From Watersipora subatra (taxonomy: Eukaryota > Bryozoa > Gymnolaemata > Cheilostomatida > Watersiporidae): a stretch of DNA of 64,000 nt. The position numbers and the translations under genes are program-made. The stretch spans positions 40,214,572 through 40,278,571 of the forward strand of contig NC_088714.1 in NCBI RefSeq assembly GCF_963576615.1. The letters run 5' to 3'. The notes beneath the pieces are model-generated. The model worked only from the letters and a program-made list of their open reading frames with translations, was not told where the DNA came from and did not search any database. Positions 33,950-45,250 of this stretch are shown here, piece by piece (the stretch's first letter is position 1; each line of letters opens with the position of its first letter).

Positions 33950-34430
33950 TTCCCATTTTCTGTCGCAACCGATGATGTAGGAGGAGGTGCTGAAACACCT
34001 CTGGTTGCTGTCAATGCTGATGGTTTATGTGGGTGATGCTAACACACCGACCCTTGATGACGGTGCTAGCACACCTCTGGTTGCTGTCGCAACCGACAAT
34101 GAAGTTGGTGCTGACACACCACTTGATAAAGATGCTGTCGCATCTTTATCAAGTGATGTGATCAACAACCAAAGATGCTGTCGCATCTTTAGTTGCTGTC
34201 GCATCTTTGGTTGCTGTCGCAAACACTGAGGAGGATGGTGCTGACACACCAGTAGATGATAGTGCTGACGCATTCCTGATTACTGTCGCAACTGACGATG
34301 AGGCTGGAGTTGGTGCTGACCCACCGGTGAACATTGGAACTGACACATGCTTGGCTGCTGTCCCAACTGATGAGTGAAATAGGAGCGTAAACCCACTACT
34401 CATTGCAGGTGCTGACACACCTGGCTCTGG
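33950..34430. repeat. Degenerate Ala/Asp/Thr-coding tandem repeat
   Basis: Variants of ggtgctgacacacctctggt tgctgtcgcaac recur about eight times at roughly 55-70-bp spacing, with a nested palindrome at 34130-34160 (gatgctgtcgcatctttatc). On the + strand some units read as GADTPL-AVATD; on the minus strand the open frame joins the C-terminal tail of the gypsy polyprotein (34583 downward). Which strand, if any, was coding is unclear. Confidence 0.7.
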
Positions 34431-35178
34431 CCCCGTAGTGCCACTACGATCATTGTAACGACCACTTACTTTGAGTATTTGAGGTTTCTTTGAAGAATGA
34501 TCCCATCTTTCCCTACTAGAAGTTCTCTTCCATTTGTCTCCACAATTGTGGCCATTTATGGCTTCCTTTTTCTTCTTCAACAATCTTTACTGGTTGAAGC
34601 GAATGCAGTGAACTCCTGTCATGAGCGCGATGGCTACTATCATAGTTGTGTGCCTAGCGAGCATTGAAAACTGTCTCTCTTTGTAAAACTTCTACTTGTC
34701 AACAGATTGGTTGTTGACCATCGGAAAACATGAGTTGAGCCAGAGAATACCCGGATGTTATAGGACTGTCCCGGTAATTACACAATGCTGTTTGTAAATT
34801 TAGGTTCTTGTCTGATAAACCCTTGGCAGTCTAGACAGTCTATTCCGCCTCTCCATTACTTTGTGGGTACATTGGTGCGGAGGTGACATGTTCAATATCC
34901 CAAAGTCTAAGAAATCTCTAGAATTCCTCTCCTTTGAAGTAAGCTGCGGTATCAGTTACCCATGTGCGTGGAATTCCTTGCAAGCATATAACATAATGCA
35001 GAGCTGTGAAAAGATGTTTTGCTTCACATGTTTCCACTTTCTTTGCGACTATATATCGGCTGTAGTAGTCAAATACCACCAGATATCTTTGACTGTCTTT
35101 TTTGCACACACCTGCTGCTATCCTCCACCAAGGGTTTCCTGGTAGCGAAATATTTTTCCCAAACAGGTTGACCAATTG
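34431..35178 (-). pseudogene. Ty3/gypsy integrase core and C-terminus (dead)
   Basis: Seen on the minus strand from 35175: LPGNPWWRIAAGV, then QRYLVVFDYYSRYI (first catalytic Asp in the usual VDY/FDY setting), GIPRTWVTDTAAYF (second Asp), then, in another frame from about 34915, a W-I-H--SAP-YPQSNGEAE block (catalytic Glu) and a NYRDSPI stretch. Two stop codons follow the Glu block. A basic C-terminal tail (MLKKKKEAINGHNCGDKW) occupies 34583-34430. The order is that of a Ty3/gypsy pol C-terminal half, inactive through stops and frameshifts. Confidence 0.82.
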
Positions 35179-35972
35179 CAGTAAATTCTTGGCTCCTTAT
35201 TGGTTTACAGGTACACGTCTAATGAATATTCATGTTATGAGCTCTGAAGGTAGTATTGCTCACGCGTGGACCTCTATTATGTTGTGTGAGTACTGTACAT
35301 ATATGTATTGTACAGCGCGCCAAGCATAGCAGCGCTGACTATTGGTTTAATTTTTCCTTGTATTGTTGTTGGACAATGCGTCAACAACAACAAGTTCAAC
35401 TCAGGGCAATTTATCTAAAGAAGAAAATATCAACGTTTTGAAGAATTACCAACACCTTTGTGTAAGTACATTATTTCATGTAATAATACGTCAGCCTATT
35501 CCTTAGGGGAACCTTTTCAATACTATCTTTATAAAATTGTAAGTGATGTAGCATTATGGTTAAAAAGTGTTTTCAGTGGTCATTAATCGACATCGTGTGT
35601 ACTAAATCACACTCGAATGGTAATTCGACAATTTGTCCTTGATCGACGGCACAAAACAAACATTAATATATTGTATAAAAAGTGGCAATTCATGGTACCT
35701 GTCATCATACATAACACATTTTATGTAACAATCTTCAAGAATTTACCAATTAACAAATCTTACTTGTCGAGATAAGTTTAATGTATTCCTGTGTGCGAAT
35801 ATGCTTGCATACAATTGATACTATTGTATAAATTATCATGTCTACAATAGCTCCAATACGTACATAAAGTGCAATACATGCGATCTTTAGTGTACGTCTG
35901 TATAACTGTACTCTTTTTTTAACACTAGACCAATACCACCAGTGAATCAATCAGGAGCCAAGATTTTACTGC
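35179..35972. mobile_element. TIR element inserted in the gypsy pol gene, 0.79 kb
   Basis: The left end GCAGTAAATTCTTGGCTCCT and the complement of the right end, GGCAGTAAAATCTTGGCTCC, are inverted repeats of about 28 bp. The element separates the H2C2 finger (on its right) from the integrase core (on its left), which adjoin in gypsy pol. No target duplication could be defined and no protein is encoded. Confidence 0.65.
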
Positions 35973-36254
35973 CATAGGTAAACTGTTGAGAAAAAAGAAT
36001 TTTTTGTCCTTGTAGGGGTTTCTGATACAGCGGCTCCTTTGGAATTTGTCTGAACTCAAAACATTTTGGGCAGCTTTTTACTAGTTCTCGAATACATGTA
36101 GCTGTCATCATTCCTAGCCATCATACGACCTTTTTAGATTGGCTTAAGCATTTGATCTCTTTTGGTGGCCGCGATGTATGTCTTCTAAAAGCCTTTTCCT
36201 ATCTGATGATGGTATGAACACTATCATCTTTGTCTACAATTCCTTCAAAGACTG
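35973..36254 (-). pseudogene. Ty3/gypsy integrase zinc finger (H2C2) segment
   Basis: On the minus strand, below the family C element, a frame with two stops gives CIRELVKSCPKCFEFRQIPKEPL, matching the C--C half of the H2C2 finger and the residues leading to the integrase core. The His half is degenerate. It is the link between RNase H (37.4-37.8 kb) and the integrase (34.4-35.2 kb). Confidence 0.75.
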
Positions 36255-36258
36255 TTAA

Positions 36259-37134
36259 AGGTTGACTTGCAACACAATTCACATTACAGTTATTTGGTAT
36301 CAAAAGATTCACCATGTTTTACTCTGTTGTGTTGTAGGTGCCACATATGTGGAATTGGTATTACAAGCTCTTAAAAGCTCAAATACGAAAAGCCGCCGTA
36401 GATTGGAATCTCTTTATTTCTCTGCCGAGCCATGTAATATATTTATTGTCTTGTCATGTGATGTTGTCACATGAATAGAAAGGCCAATCAAAAGCTCAAT
36501 ATAAAACTTATCGTAACACTAGTTTATAACAAACACTTTGGAATTTACCAAAGACCTCGTATCAAATATAGATGCTCACTACTTTACAGTTTTTTTCGAT
36601 TTGGTCTAATTGGCAGGTCATAATCTGATCATGTGACCCAATACTTTGCAAATAATGTTCGCAGCACTTTTTGATTATCACAGGTGACCAACAGGCTCGT
36701 CATGATTATCAGACAATGATATGTACTCCATCGAGCTAAGGTTAAAAAATTAAACGAATTTTTGCGGTAAGTTATAAGATATCAGTGCTAAAAGTGACAG
36801 CATTACAGTAATGATAAAATAGACGCGTAAGAACAATAGACATGGTTTTTATTGAATGCGTGAAGTATATTTGTGAAAATATTTTGACGAATAGGGTTGT
36901 ATGAAAGTGTAAACAGAAACCATCTCCAACAACTACGTCACGCTTGAGCCATTTTGGAAAGAGAATCCAAGCTACGGCGGTCTCGTGAGGCTGCGATTAA
37001 CTGTTCGTTTTTGAGCTTTTAAGAGCTTTTAATCACATTTCCACATATTTGGCACCTACAACATAACAGAGTAAGACATGGTGAATCTTTTCATATCAAA
37101 TAACTGTAATGTGAATTTTGTTGCAAGTCAACCT
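36259..37134. mobile_element. TTAA-flanked long-TIR element family C, copy 2
   Basis: The ends AGGTTGACTTGCAACA and, on the other strand, AGGTTGACTTGCAACA agree. TTAA lies at 36255-36258 and CTAA (one change) at 37135-37138. The arms match for about 150 bp. It interrupts the gypsy pol gene between RNase H and the H2C2 finger, so it arrived after the retroelement. Confidence 0.85.
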
Positions 37135-37369
37135 CTAAGTTTTCTTTGTAGCTATTGAATTTTTGCAAGTCTGAACACATTCTGTGAAAGGCTGGCTAAC
37201 AATTGGTGATGTACTGAAGCAGCTCTCTACTCTCCTTGTCATCTAACGTCGACGCCTGTTATCTGGCTAATCTTGCATGAGAAATTGGAAGTGCCTCTAC
37301 CAACTCATTTAAAATGGCATTCTTTCCATCTATTGTAGAACCTGGCAGGGGTGAGGACGACAGGGCATT

Positions 37370-37765
37370 TGCCCAAACCAGTTTTTGATCAGGTGTGTAT
37401 GAAATATTGTAATCATATGCCGTTAGTTCTAGACGGAAATGCCGAACTCAAATCGATAATCTGGCTAGGTCCTTCCCCAGAATTGAAATGAGCCGTTTGT
37501 GGTCAGTACCAATGTAAAACTTTTTACCTGCTAAATAAAAGTCAATTTTTTCACATGCCCAAGCGATTGCAAGCGCTTCTCTCTCTATCTGGGCATATTT
37601 GGTCTCAGCGAGAAACATGGTTTTAGGCGCTTAAGCTACAGGTCTTCAGGAATCTTCACCCTCTGTATTATAACAGCACCAAGGCCATAGAACGAGGCAT
37701 CAGTGCTTACCATCGTTTCTGTCTCCAGCTTATAGGGTGTGAGGGTGACTGGTGACACCAGTCAA
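37370..37765 (-). pseudogene. Ty3/gypsy RNase H domain (dead)
   Basis: Minus-strand reading shows MFLAETKYAQIEREALAIAW (the Glu-containing block), FYLAGKKFYIGTDHKRLISI (the TDH block with catalytic Asp), then RHFRLELTAYDYNISYTPD. Stop codons and a frameshift interrupt the start of the domain. It directly follows the reverse transcriptase. Confidence 0.82.
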
Positions 37766-37769
37766 TCCT

Positions 37770-38760
37770 TCAGTCCTGCAAACTGCTTGGCCTGATCTGA
37801 GTCCCAGATCCACTCCTTATATCCTTCACAAGCAATTCTCTCAGGGCAGACGTGTCATTTGCTAACGAAGGAGAGAACTTCCCAATATAATTGATAATGC
37901 CTAAGAATTGCCTTAGTTCTTCTCTATTCCTTGGCACCGGGTAATTTTGTAAAGCTGCTGTTTTTTCAGGGTCTACATGCATCCCATGATCATCAATGAC
38001 GTGTCCAAAAAACTTAACACTTCGCTTGCTGAATTCACATTTGTCTGGGTTCAGCATATTTTTAGCAGCCTGGAACTTCACCAATACCTTTTTCAGTATC
38101 ATGCCATGTTCCTCTTGGGTTGGAGCATGCACTAGAATGTCTTCCATTTGGCAGATGACGCCTTAAAACCCGCAAGAGGTTTTTTGCATCTCCCTTTCAA
38201 AGATTTGAGGGTTGATGAGATTCCGAAAGGCATGCACTCACAAAAGTATTTACTAAATGGCGTGATGAATGTGGATACCTTCTGAGACGTAGTATTTAGC
38301 TTCATCTGCCAGTACCCGCTGTTTGCATTCATCTTGCTGAAGTATTTTGTATTCTCAAAGTTGCTGAGTGTCTCTTCCATGGTGGGAAATGGATGGAATT
38401 CCTGAAGTGCAGATTCCTTCAGTTTGGTGTAATCAATACAGGCTCGGGTTTTTCCATTTTTCTTTAGGACCACAATACTAGGTGTGCACCTTTCCGTGGT
38501 GGTTTCAACTTGTTCGATAACTCCGAGGGCCTGCATTCACTGTAGTTCTTGAGGCAGCGGCTCTTTTCTTGCTAGAGCTATTCTTTGCGGTACAGCTTGA
38601 TCAAATGGTTCAGCATCTTTTTCAATGTAATGTTCACTGCGTTTCCATAGTACCCAGTCCACTAAACAACCTTGGATATCTCTTAAATCATTCATCAGTG
38701 GGAATCCTATCAATGAACTCTATCATCTGTAATCCTATACAGCCGGTTTGCCAAGCAAAG
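37770..38760 (-). pseudogene. Ty3/gypsy reverse transcriptase (frameshifted)
   Basis: Two overlapping minus-strand frames cover the domain. Frame one (38536-38132) has GVIEQVE, TPSIVVLKKNGKTRACIDYTK, FPTMEETLSNF, YFSKMNANSGYWQM and FGISSTLK. Frame two (38147-37770) has MEDILVHAPTQEEH, FGHVIDDHGMHVDPEK, and RQFLGIINYIGKF. The catalytic box, normally YIDD or YVDD, reads MEDI here because the frame break falls on it, and the first Asp site is KMNAN instead of -LDA-. The region from 38540 to 38760 still shows the segment before the domain, with stops. Dead copy. Confidence 0.88.
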
Positions 38761-38850
38761 GTGTCAGTAACTCTTTGATAAAGTAGACGTTTTCTACAGT
38801 TTCTCTGGATTTATACCTTAATTGTATTTGGACAGATCCGCATACATTAA

Positions 38851-39075
38851 AGGTTGACTTGCAATAAAATTCACATTGCAGTTATTTGGTATCAAAAGAT
38901 TCCCCATGTCTTACTCTGTTATGTTGTATGTGTCAAATACGTGGAAATGTGAGCACAAGCTCCTAAAAGCTCAAAAACGAAAAGCCGCCGTAGATTGGAA
39001 AAGCCGCCGTATCTCACAACTACGTCACATTTGAGCCGTTTTGGAAAGAGAATCCAAACTATGGTGGCCTCGTGT
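38851..39075. mobile_element. Family C element, truncated copy 3
   Basis: It begins AGGTTGACTTGCAATA right after TTAA (38847-38850) and matches the left part of copies 1 and 2 (tatttggtatcaaaagattc, then aaaagccgccgtagattgga). It fades near 39075 without a right end. Confidence 0.75.
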
Positions 39076-39898
39076 TGCCTGCCACTTAGCTGGCATCATT
39101 AGTTTACATTCGTTACTGTTAGTATTTTTATTAGCATAAATTTCAAGGCTGTATTGTTTTTGTATATTGTAAGCGTTGGTTGGCTCTGGCAGTGTGATGA
39201 TGTTATGGTGTCTTAGGTACATGAATTACAATGCTTTTTTCTTAATCTGTTTCTTGAGCAATTTTCATTTCAGTTTTCACTGTTTAGCTAATGGTAAGCC
39301 GGCATGATGGTGATTGCCACTCTTTTCTGTTTGTTCTTGATAAACCCACAATCATATAGTATGGTAGTTGGCTACTTTGGTGACATCATCTTTATGTAGT
39401 GCACAGTTGATTTTAAGGATTTTTTATACAACAGTACCATGGCCACACGAGGGTAGTTGTGAGGAAATCTACTAGTGATTTACTGTAACCTGTATTAACC
39501 TGTATTTTACTAAATACAGGTTAGCAAAGACTGTAGTTTGATTTGTTAAAATATTAAACCCTCAAAAAAGGACAACATGCATCTTTGCCAAACTGTATTA
39601 TTTCTCAAGAACTAAGAGTTAAGTTTGTCAGTCACCTGCTAAGTGACACGCACTCCAGAAACCTTGGAGTTCAGTTTCATTTGATGAGGTGACTTTTCAT
39701 TTGAGAACCGACGTGTTTATTGCTTTCAATGTTCTACATGTTTCGCATGTTGCAGCTTTTTTATCAGCTTGATTGATTTCTGATTGCTCTTTAACATATA
39801 ATTGTTCTAGTTTTGTGAGAATGATGTACAAACAGCTCACACTGTCTAATTGTCATGCTTCTAGTCTAACACTAACCTGTGAGTACTTTGTTAGGTAC
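39076..39898. other. Upstream region of the TRIM-like gene
   Basis: No gene or repeat family seen apart from the local repeat cctgtatt...aatacagg near 39490-39530. It probably contains a 5'-UTR intron, because an acceptor (gttaggtacag) stands just before the start exon. Confidence 0.4.
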
Positions 39899-39912
39899 AG
39901 ATTATCAACAAG

Positions 39913-40076
39913 ATGGCTGATTTTCAATTGACTGAGGACTACAGATGTGGATATTGTTATGAACAGTTCAACTCTATGACTGACCCTAAAGAACTCCCGT
40001 GTCACCATGTCTTCTGTATAACATGTTTAGAAGAGGACTATTCAGACCATAGCAACATCATATGCAGATCATGTCT
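39913..40076 (+). CDS. TRIM-like protein, exon with start codon and RING finger
   Basis: Role: TRIM-family proteins are mostly cytoplasmic or nuclear E3 ubiquitin ligases, and the RING binds the E2 enzyme. Seen: ATG at 39913 follows the acceptor gttaggtacag (ending 39900) and a 12-nt leader. The frame gives a full C3HC4 RING: Cys12, Cys15, Cys30, His32, Cys35, Cys38, Cys51, Cys54. It includes the usual ELPCHHVFCITC core. The donor TGTCT|gtaagt at 40077 leaves phase 2, which fits the next exon at 45251 exactly. The RING is close to the N-terminus, as is normal for TRIMs. The second zinc loop is short (12 residues between Cys38 and Cys51). Further exons follow on the same strand over at least 21 kb. 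Confidence 0.85.
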
Positions 40077-40582
40077 GTAAGTAAAATATTTCCTCATATT
40101 CATAAATCTAGGTTACTAATAGACCTGGTTATTTTGTACGTATTTTATAATTGCAAAGTATGGTACAAATTAATCTGATAATATTTTAAAGCATAGTAAT
40201 GCTGATGCGCAGCTGTGAAAATTAAACACTTGCTGTATATATGTAGTGACTTCTGCTGAAGAGACTTTGGCTATGTACCCTAATCTGACTAGAGTCTCTA
40301 CAATAATATTACACTCACATCAACTGCTGCAATAAATACTACACTTGAACTTTCATTTTTTATAAAATCCAATTTTCTCTCATAAATGACCATGTTTATA
40401 AGCATTAAGTAGTGGTCCTTTAATTAATGCAATCAGCTCAGAAGTTGAACATGTCTACCATTTTGATGAGTTTAGTGAAAAGTAGTTTACTTTACTACTA
40501 ATTACTTCACAATATAAATTACCGCAATACAATAGTAGATTATCAACTCAAATTAAATACACAGTAGAGGTTGACTGAAAAA
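40077..40582. other. Intron 1 of the TRIM-like gene, left part
   Basis: No repeat or other gene recognised. Confidence 0.5.
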
Positions 40583-40748
40583 AAAGACGATAAGACAACT
40601 GAGTGACGTGATGGGAATCAAGTTATATGAGGAGATCACAGATAAAAACATTATGCGGGATACAAGCGTGCCCTTAATGACCAACACCCTCATTGAGAAA
40701 AACTTCAGATGGTTAGGCCATGTGCAAAAGGTGGAGCACGGATGGTGA
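40583..40748 (+). pseudogene. LINE-type reverse transcriptase C-terminal fragment
   Basis: The frame reads TIRQLSDVMGIKLYEEITD, then IMRDTSVPLMTNTLIEKNFRW with LGHVQKVEHG before TGA. The block RR-RWLGHV-RM behind a short helical stretch is the conserved C-terminal region of many animal non-LTR retrotransposon ORF2 proteins. The usual two arginines are changed to KN, and no upstream RT domain is present. It is a short dead fragment in intron 1 in the same direction as the gene. DNA up to about 40880 may belong to its 3' part. Confidence 0.6.
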
Positions 40749-40880
40749 AGCAGCCGAGCCAGCACCAAGGTCAGCAAGCTACATAAAACACCTTCTCCAA
40801 ATATGTCACTAGCCTGACGTCTTCCAGCCGAGCAGAAGGAATGGAAGGAGCCTATCGCCGGCACACAGTAAGAAAGACAG

Positions 40881-41814
40881 CGTTTGTACATGAACGATCA
40901 GAGTAGCGATTCTTGTGTCTAATACTTGTGCTATGTTAGAATATATTGGTACAAATGGATGTATCATATTACTGTTATGACTACTTATTGTTGCGAGCAT
41001 GCTTAGAGTTGGTGGCAATAAGTAAAGTGTGTAGACTTGCAACTTGTGTGCATCGCAGATTAGCTGGAATATAGGTTCCTTTACATTGGTGGCATCAGTG
41101 GGGTATCAGATTCTGGTTCACACACCAACTCAAATGGCCCTCTGTATGAACCTTCTCATTCTGCTTTAAAAGTAGCAGCAGAGAGAGGACTCAGAGCGAC
41201 AAATATAAAGACTCTCTAAAAGACAACAGCACTTGGAAGAATCAAAGAAAAGGATGAGTGCTTGGCTTAGTGTCAAATCGAACCTTGGTCTTTTTGGAGG
41301 AACCTAGCACTTGAGGAACTCTAAGAAAACAGCGAGAGCCTGGCTTAGCTAGTCTACCGTTAACCTTTTTAAAAAACGCAGAGTCGACAGATGGCGACAC
41401 TTTTAAAGTTTTAAAGAAACATTCGTAAAGCTTTAGAAATAGAAACTGGACTTCGATATGCCATAACAATGGCTGCTATTACATTATACGTGTTTCTGAA
41501 AGATATTATGATTGTTCATCAAAAAGCTCTAAATCTTTATATCAGGTGGTAAACAAACTTATTGATGCATCTGAAAACAACAAATCGGATTTAGACCTTA
41601 GAAACTTTAAATCAGAATGTAGTTTTGATTATGGTGTTCTCAGATACGCTGTCTCTGAAACCATGGCAACCACTGCAGCAACACCGAATAACTTAAATGT
41701 TACTGATAAACATTCATATTGCTATAATTATTGTACATATTAATATAATTATTATAATGACATCAGTAACGTTTTGTGGACACTTTTCTACTGATCACTT
41801 TCTATTGTCGGGTC
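40881..41814. other. Intron 1 DNA, nothing firm
   Basis: An open frame at 41546-41743 follows a possible acceptor (tttatatcag) and looks protein-like (NKLIDASENNKSDLDLRNF) but has no partner exon. The word gagcctggcttagctagtct and a relative (gagtgcttggcttagtgtc) form a small direct repeat near 41255-41350. Confidence 0.35.
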
Positions 41815-41970
41815 GTATAAATCAAAGAATGTCACAGTGATGGTCAAATAGAGGTGGCATTTAATGGAAGGGTGGCAATGTATTTTTCAATCCTTTACTT
41901 ATAGTGGCGGTCTATTAAGGGTAACGTTTAAATAAAGGAGGCATTCAAAAAGAGGGTTTACGGTATCTTG
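41815..41970. mobile_element. MITE fragment related to 59190-59295
   Basis: It carries tcaaatagaggtggcattta and, at the right end, ggcattcaaaaagagggttt acggtat. The same words occur inverted at 59190-59295 (cctctatttgaatgacatgg and its surroundings). Repeats around aaacctctatttgaa-cgcc are common in marine invertebrate genomes. Ends are too worn to give a duplication. Confidence 0.5.
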
Positions 41971-42899
41971 CCAAAAAGGCTAGAGCAATCCTCAATACCG
42001 AGCGAATTCGGGCAGAAACCATGCCTGTCTACAGGAGTTTGGCCGAGCCTTATCATGGTGTTTGGCACCAAAGGGCCAAACATGAATGAAGCTAGGTCAT
42101 CTTGGAGTGAGAATGCCCAGCCTGGGCTGAAGCTACCCAAAATGCTCTGGCTATCACTGGCCCCTACGAAGGAAACATATTGTAAAAAATTCCCATGACA
42201 TGGCGTTGGAGGCAACAGGTAAAATAACTCCATCACCGGGGCCACAAAACCAAAAGGTCACGCGAACACACATGAAATCAGCCGGTGTGCTTCTCCAGAC
42301 TTGGCCATAATGCCAAGTTTTGCTCTGGAATATGTTTGACACAATCACAGACCATCTCAGACTACCAGGAAGCCAAATAATTGAGTTTGTCAAGAATCCA
42401 CATACGCGAGACAACAGTGGAGTAACCCAATGGATTTAATTTACAATGCACGATAAGAGAGGTGTAGCCAAACCCTGTCTTTAAGAAGAGAAGTGTTCAT
42501 GCCTCGAGTATCAAATAACCCACACCTACACGATGATTTTAAACTGGATCGAGTCAGGAACCGGCCAGAATATAGGTGCCTTTACTCACTACTGACTCCC
42601 CAGACAGTTGCTATACACAAAGAACTGTGACGACAAATGTAACCAAGGGCGACTTAGACAAACTTTTAAAGATGTACTCAAACAAACAATAAAATGAATA
42701 AACATCTATTTTAGTTTCTGGCATATGACAGCTAACAACACCACGGCCAGTTGCTTTACTGTCAGAACCATAGTACAGTCTTAGTCAAATTGACTGACTG
42801 CAAAAGGAAAAAGATTCGGTCATTATAAAGGCATCAGCACAAAGTTGACCACATGGCTGAGCAATGAACTTTCGCATAAATTAATGTTTAAAGCTGTAG
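41971..42899. other. Intron 1 DNA, no gene supported
   Basis: Open frames on both strands at 41958-42414 overlap each other and carry no motif. A TTAA followed by AGATGT at 42666-42675 may be the true left end of the family B copy that becomes recognisable at about 42900. Confidence 0.35.
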
Positions 42900-44626
42900 A
42901 AATTATCGATGTTTTTCTATCATTTGAGATGTTGTTTGTTGTTTTAGGCAATCTCACTGTCAAGATACTTGAAGATTAAAATTAATCGGTGTAAAAATGC
43001 TAAGGAAAAAAGATGTGCCCAGACTTGCCCAAAATGATGTATATAGTGAGACCGCCTGTCACTATCTCTCATATTCACATCGGCTATTGCGATAAAAGTC
43101 TAGTCCTACGCGGCTCTATTGGCATATATTTTATTTTGTATTTGCTCATGATTGCTAAAATAACATTTTAAATGTAACTACAGATATACTATTATAAATG
43201 TCTCAAACGCCTCAAAAAAGATACTTAAAAATTTGTCTTATTAGTTTCCTCTAAATGCTGTATAAACATTTGAGTACCGACTATGATTCTACCAGTCAAC
43301 AGTAATTAGGTTGTCGAGTTACCTTATATCATCGTCATCTTTGTATCAGTGAAGTTCTCAGTTGCTACCCACACTGAAAACTAGTTATGAGATAGAATAA
43401 GCAAGTCGCATCTTTGAAAAGTACATGTTCAAATATAGGCAAAACCAACTGCATCTCTAAAAAAGTCATGTATAGTCAACATTATCTAGTCATTATTAGC
43501 ATCAATTTGTAGAAAAAAGATTTACTGGTCACATTTGATTAGTTGATTCACGTACAAAACAATTTGGTCTTTGAGTTGACCAATATAGTGAATGGAAAAC
43601 AACGTCAATTTTTAAGAAAGCCATTCTTGCACTTGGTTGGCAGTTTGTGGCCTGGACTCACCTGTTTTCAATTAGCAGCGTGGGGCATAATATATTTTGA
43701 GCTGTTAATATTTGGTCCATTGGAATTGAGTCGAGCTATGTAAAAGTATCTGTCAATACAGCTCTGATTACACTTCATAAACCCATCTATCAGACAAGAT
43801 TTTGGCACAGGTGGCAACAGGGTTATGACGTATTCAATATGTTCAGCAAGCCATGATTTGCAATATCTTCAACTATATTATTTTATTATATAATTTTACA
43901 AGCCAAAAAAATTTCATTTCAGTAAAAAGTTTTTGTTAAAAACATCCATCCAAGCCGTGGCCACTCACATAGTTTCAGCTCATATAATAGGGCAAATTAC
44001 TCTACTGCAGTAAACTCAAACTCTGTATGTATCATATCTGGATATTCCTTTTCATATTTAGTCCTAAGATGTGTAGCTCTTAGTATGTCGTATACACAGG
44101 TTAGTAGTGGTCACAACTCTGATCTTATAAGTCTTTCTAGGTATGTCCCAAATCCCAATGATCTGTACTGCATGATTTTTCCTGTAGAGGCTAGTTTTCT
44201 GATGCTCAGAAAACTGAGTCACATTCACTCGAACTTGAAGCCATTTTTAAATTATGTAGTTCATCAATAAAACGCATTGAATCAGTAAATTTGATTTCGA
44301 AGATTCACAGACAATGTGTTTACTTGTTTTACTAGCGATTACATTTATTATGACCTACATGTATATAAACATTTCGTGTTGTGCATTGGCTAAAGAAGAG
44401 ATTGTGTAATTATCGCTCACGGCATTTTCATATTCGTTCACTATACACGTCACGAATAAAGCGCTCGCTCAAATCTGAGTGTTTCATAAAATGATCTCAT
44501 TCAAACGCTTATATCTCTGGACAGGGTTAGTCTACAAAGACAAAAATGACATCAAATTGTAGCTGATGTTTTAGCCTTATATTGGTCTAATTTCATTGGA
44601 GCGACTTCAATGGTTCAATCACATCT
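42900..44626. mobile_element. TTAA-flanked element family B, copy 2 (inverted)
   Basis: The right end is TTGAATCACATCT-type sequence finishing at 44626, followed by TTAA (44627-44630). It matches the left end of copy 1 read backwards. Matching blocks: 44400-44620 with 15241-15480, 43820-44020 with 16430-16640, and 42905-43310 with 16930-17335. The hairpin found at 16807-16888 in copy 1 is absent here. The left end is uncertain: 42670 next to a TTAA, or lost. It lies in intron 1 of the TRIM-like gene. Confidence 0.65.
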
Positions 44627-44630
44627 TTAA

Positions 44631-45250
44631 GTACAGGAGCACATGCTTGCGAAAGAATGCTGTTTATTTTTTCAATTTAAAAGAAAATAATCATACAGAG
44701 GATCAATAAAATGACAAACTTGAGTTTATAATTACAAACAAGATAATTACCTCCTTACTTCATTTATTTATAACATATGTCTGACTATTACATGTTGTTA
44801 CAACATAAAATATTCACTTATAAAAACATTCTATTCTGTACTGCTTCTTTTTGATTGAGCGCATCAACCAGAATTGAAATAACGTGAGGCTGTCGGCTCA
44901 CCTATCAACAACTTTGATCTGTCTTTGTAGAATAATCCAGTAACTCTCTTACATAATCCTCACTATTCACTTGATTATAGTCAAATACATTACATATAAG
45001 TTAGTTACATTGCATACACCATACAAATACCGAATTCTACAAATGACATCAAATAGAAAAAATGTGCGCAATATTTAATCCATATGAAACCTGCGTTTGG
45101 AGAAAGATCTATGCTGCCATCAAATAAACATAAGTTGCGACTAAGGCTATGAACATCTGCCTGTAATGCCTTCTTGATTCTAGTGATAATATTGCCTGTA
45201 CGGTGAGATGATCCAGTCAAGAGAAGTTTTATCTTTCTATTCTCTTTTAG
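44631..45250. other. Intron 1, right part
   Basis: No repeat or exon apart from the acceptor ctattctcttttag at the end. Confidence 0.5.

Noticed and set aside
40553-40891. 112-codon minus-strand frame
   Set aside because: It is antisense to the LINE ORF2 fragment recognised on the + strand.
41546-41743. 65-codon + frame behind tttatatcag
   Set aside because: Looks protein-like but stands alone in TRIM intron 1 without a donor or partner.
41958-42414. Overlapping open frames of 76-95 codons on both strands
   Set aside because: They overlap each other, carry no motif and lack splice support.
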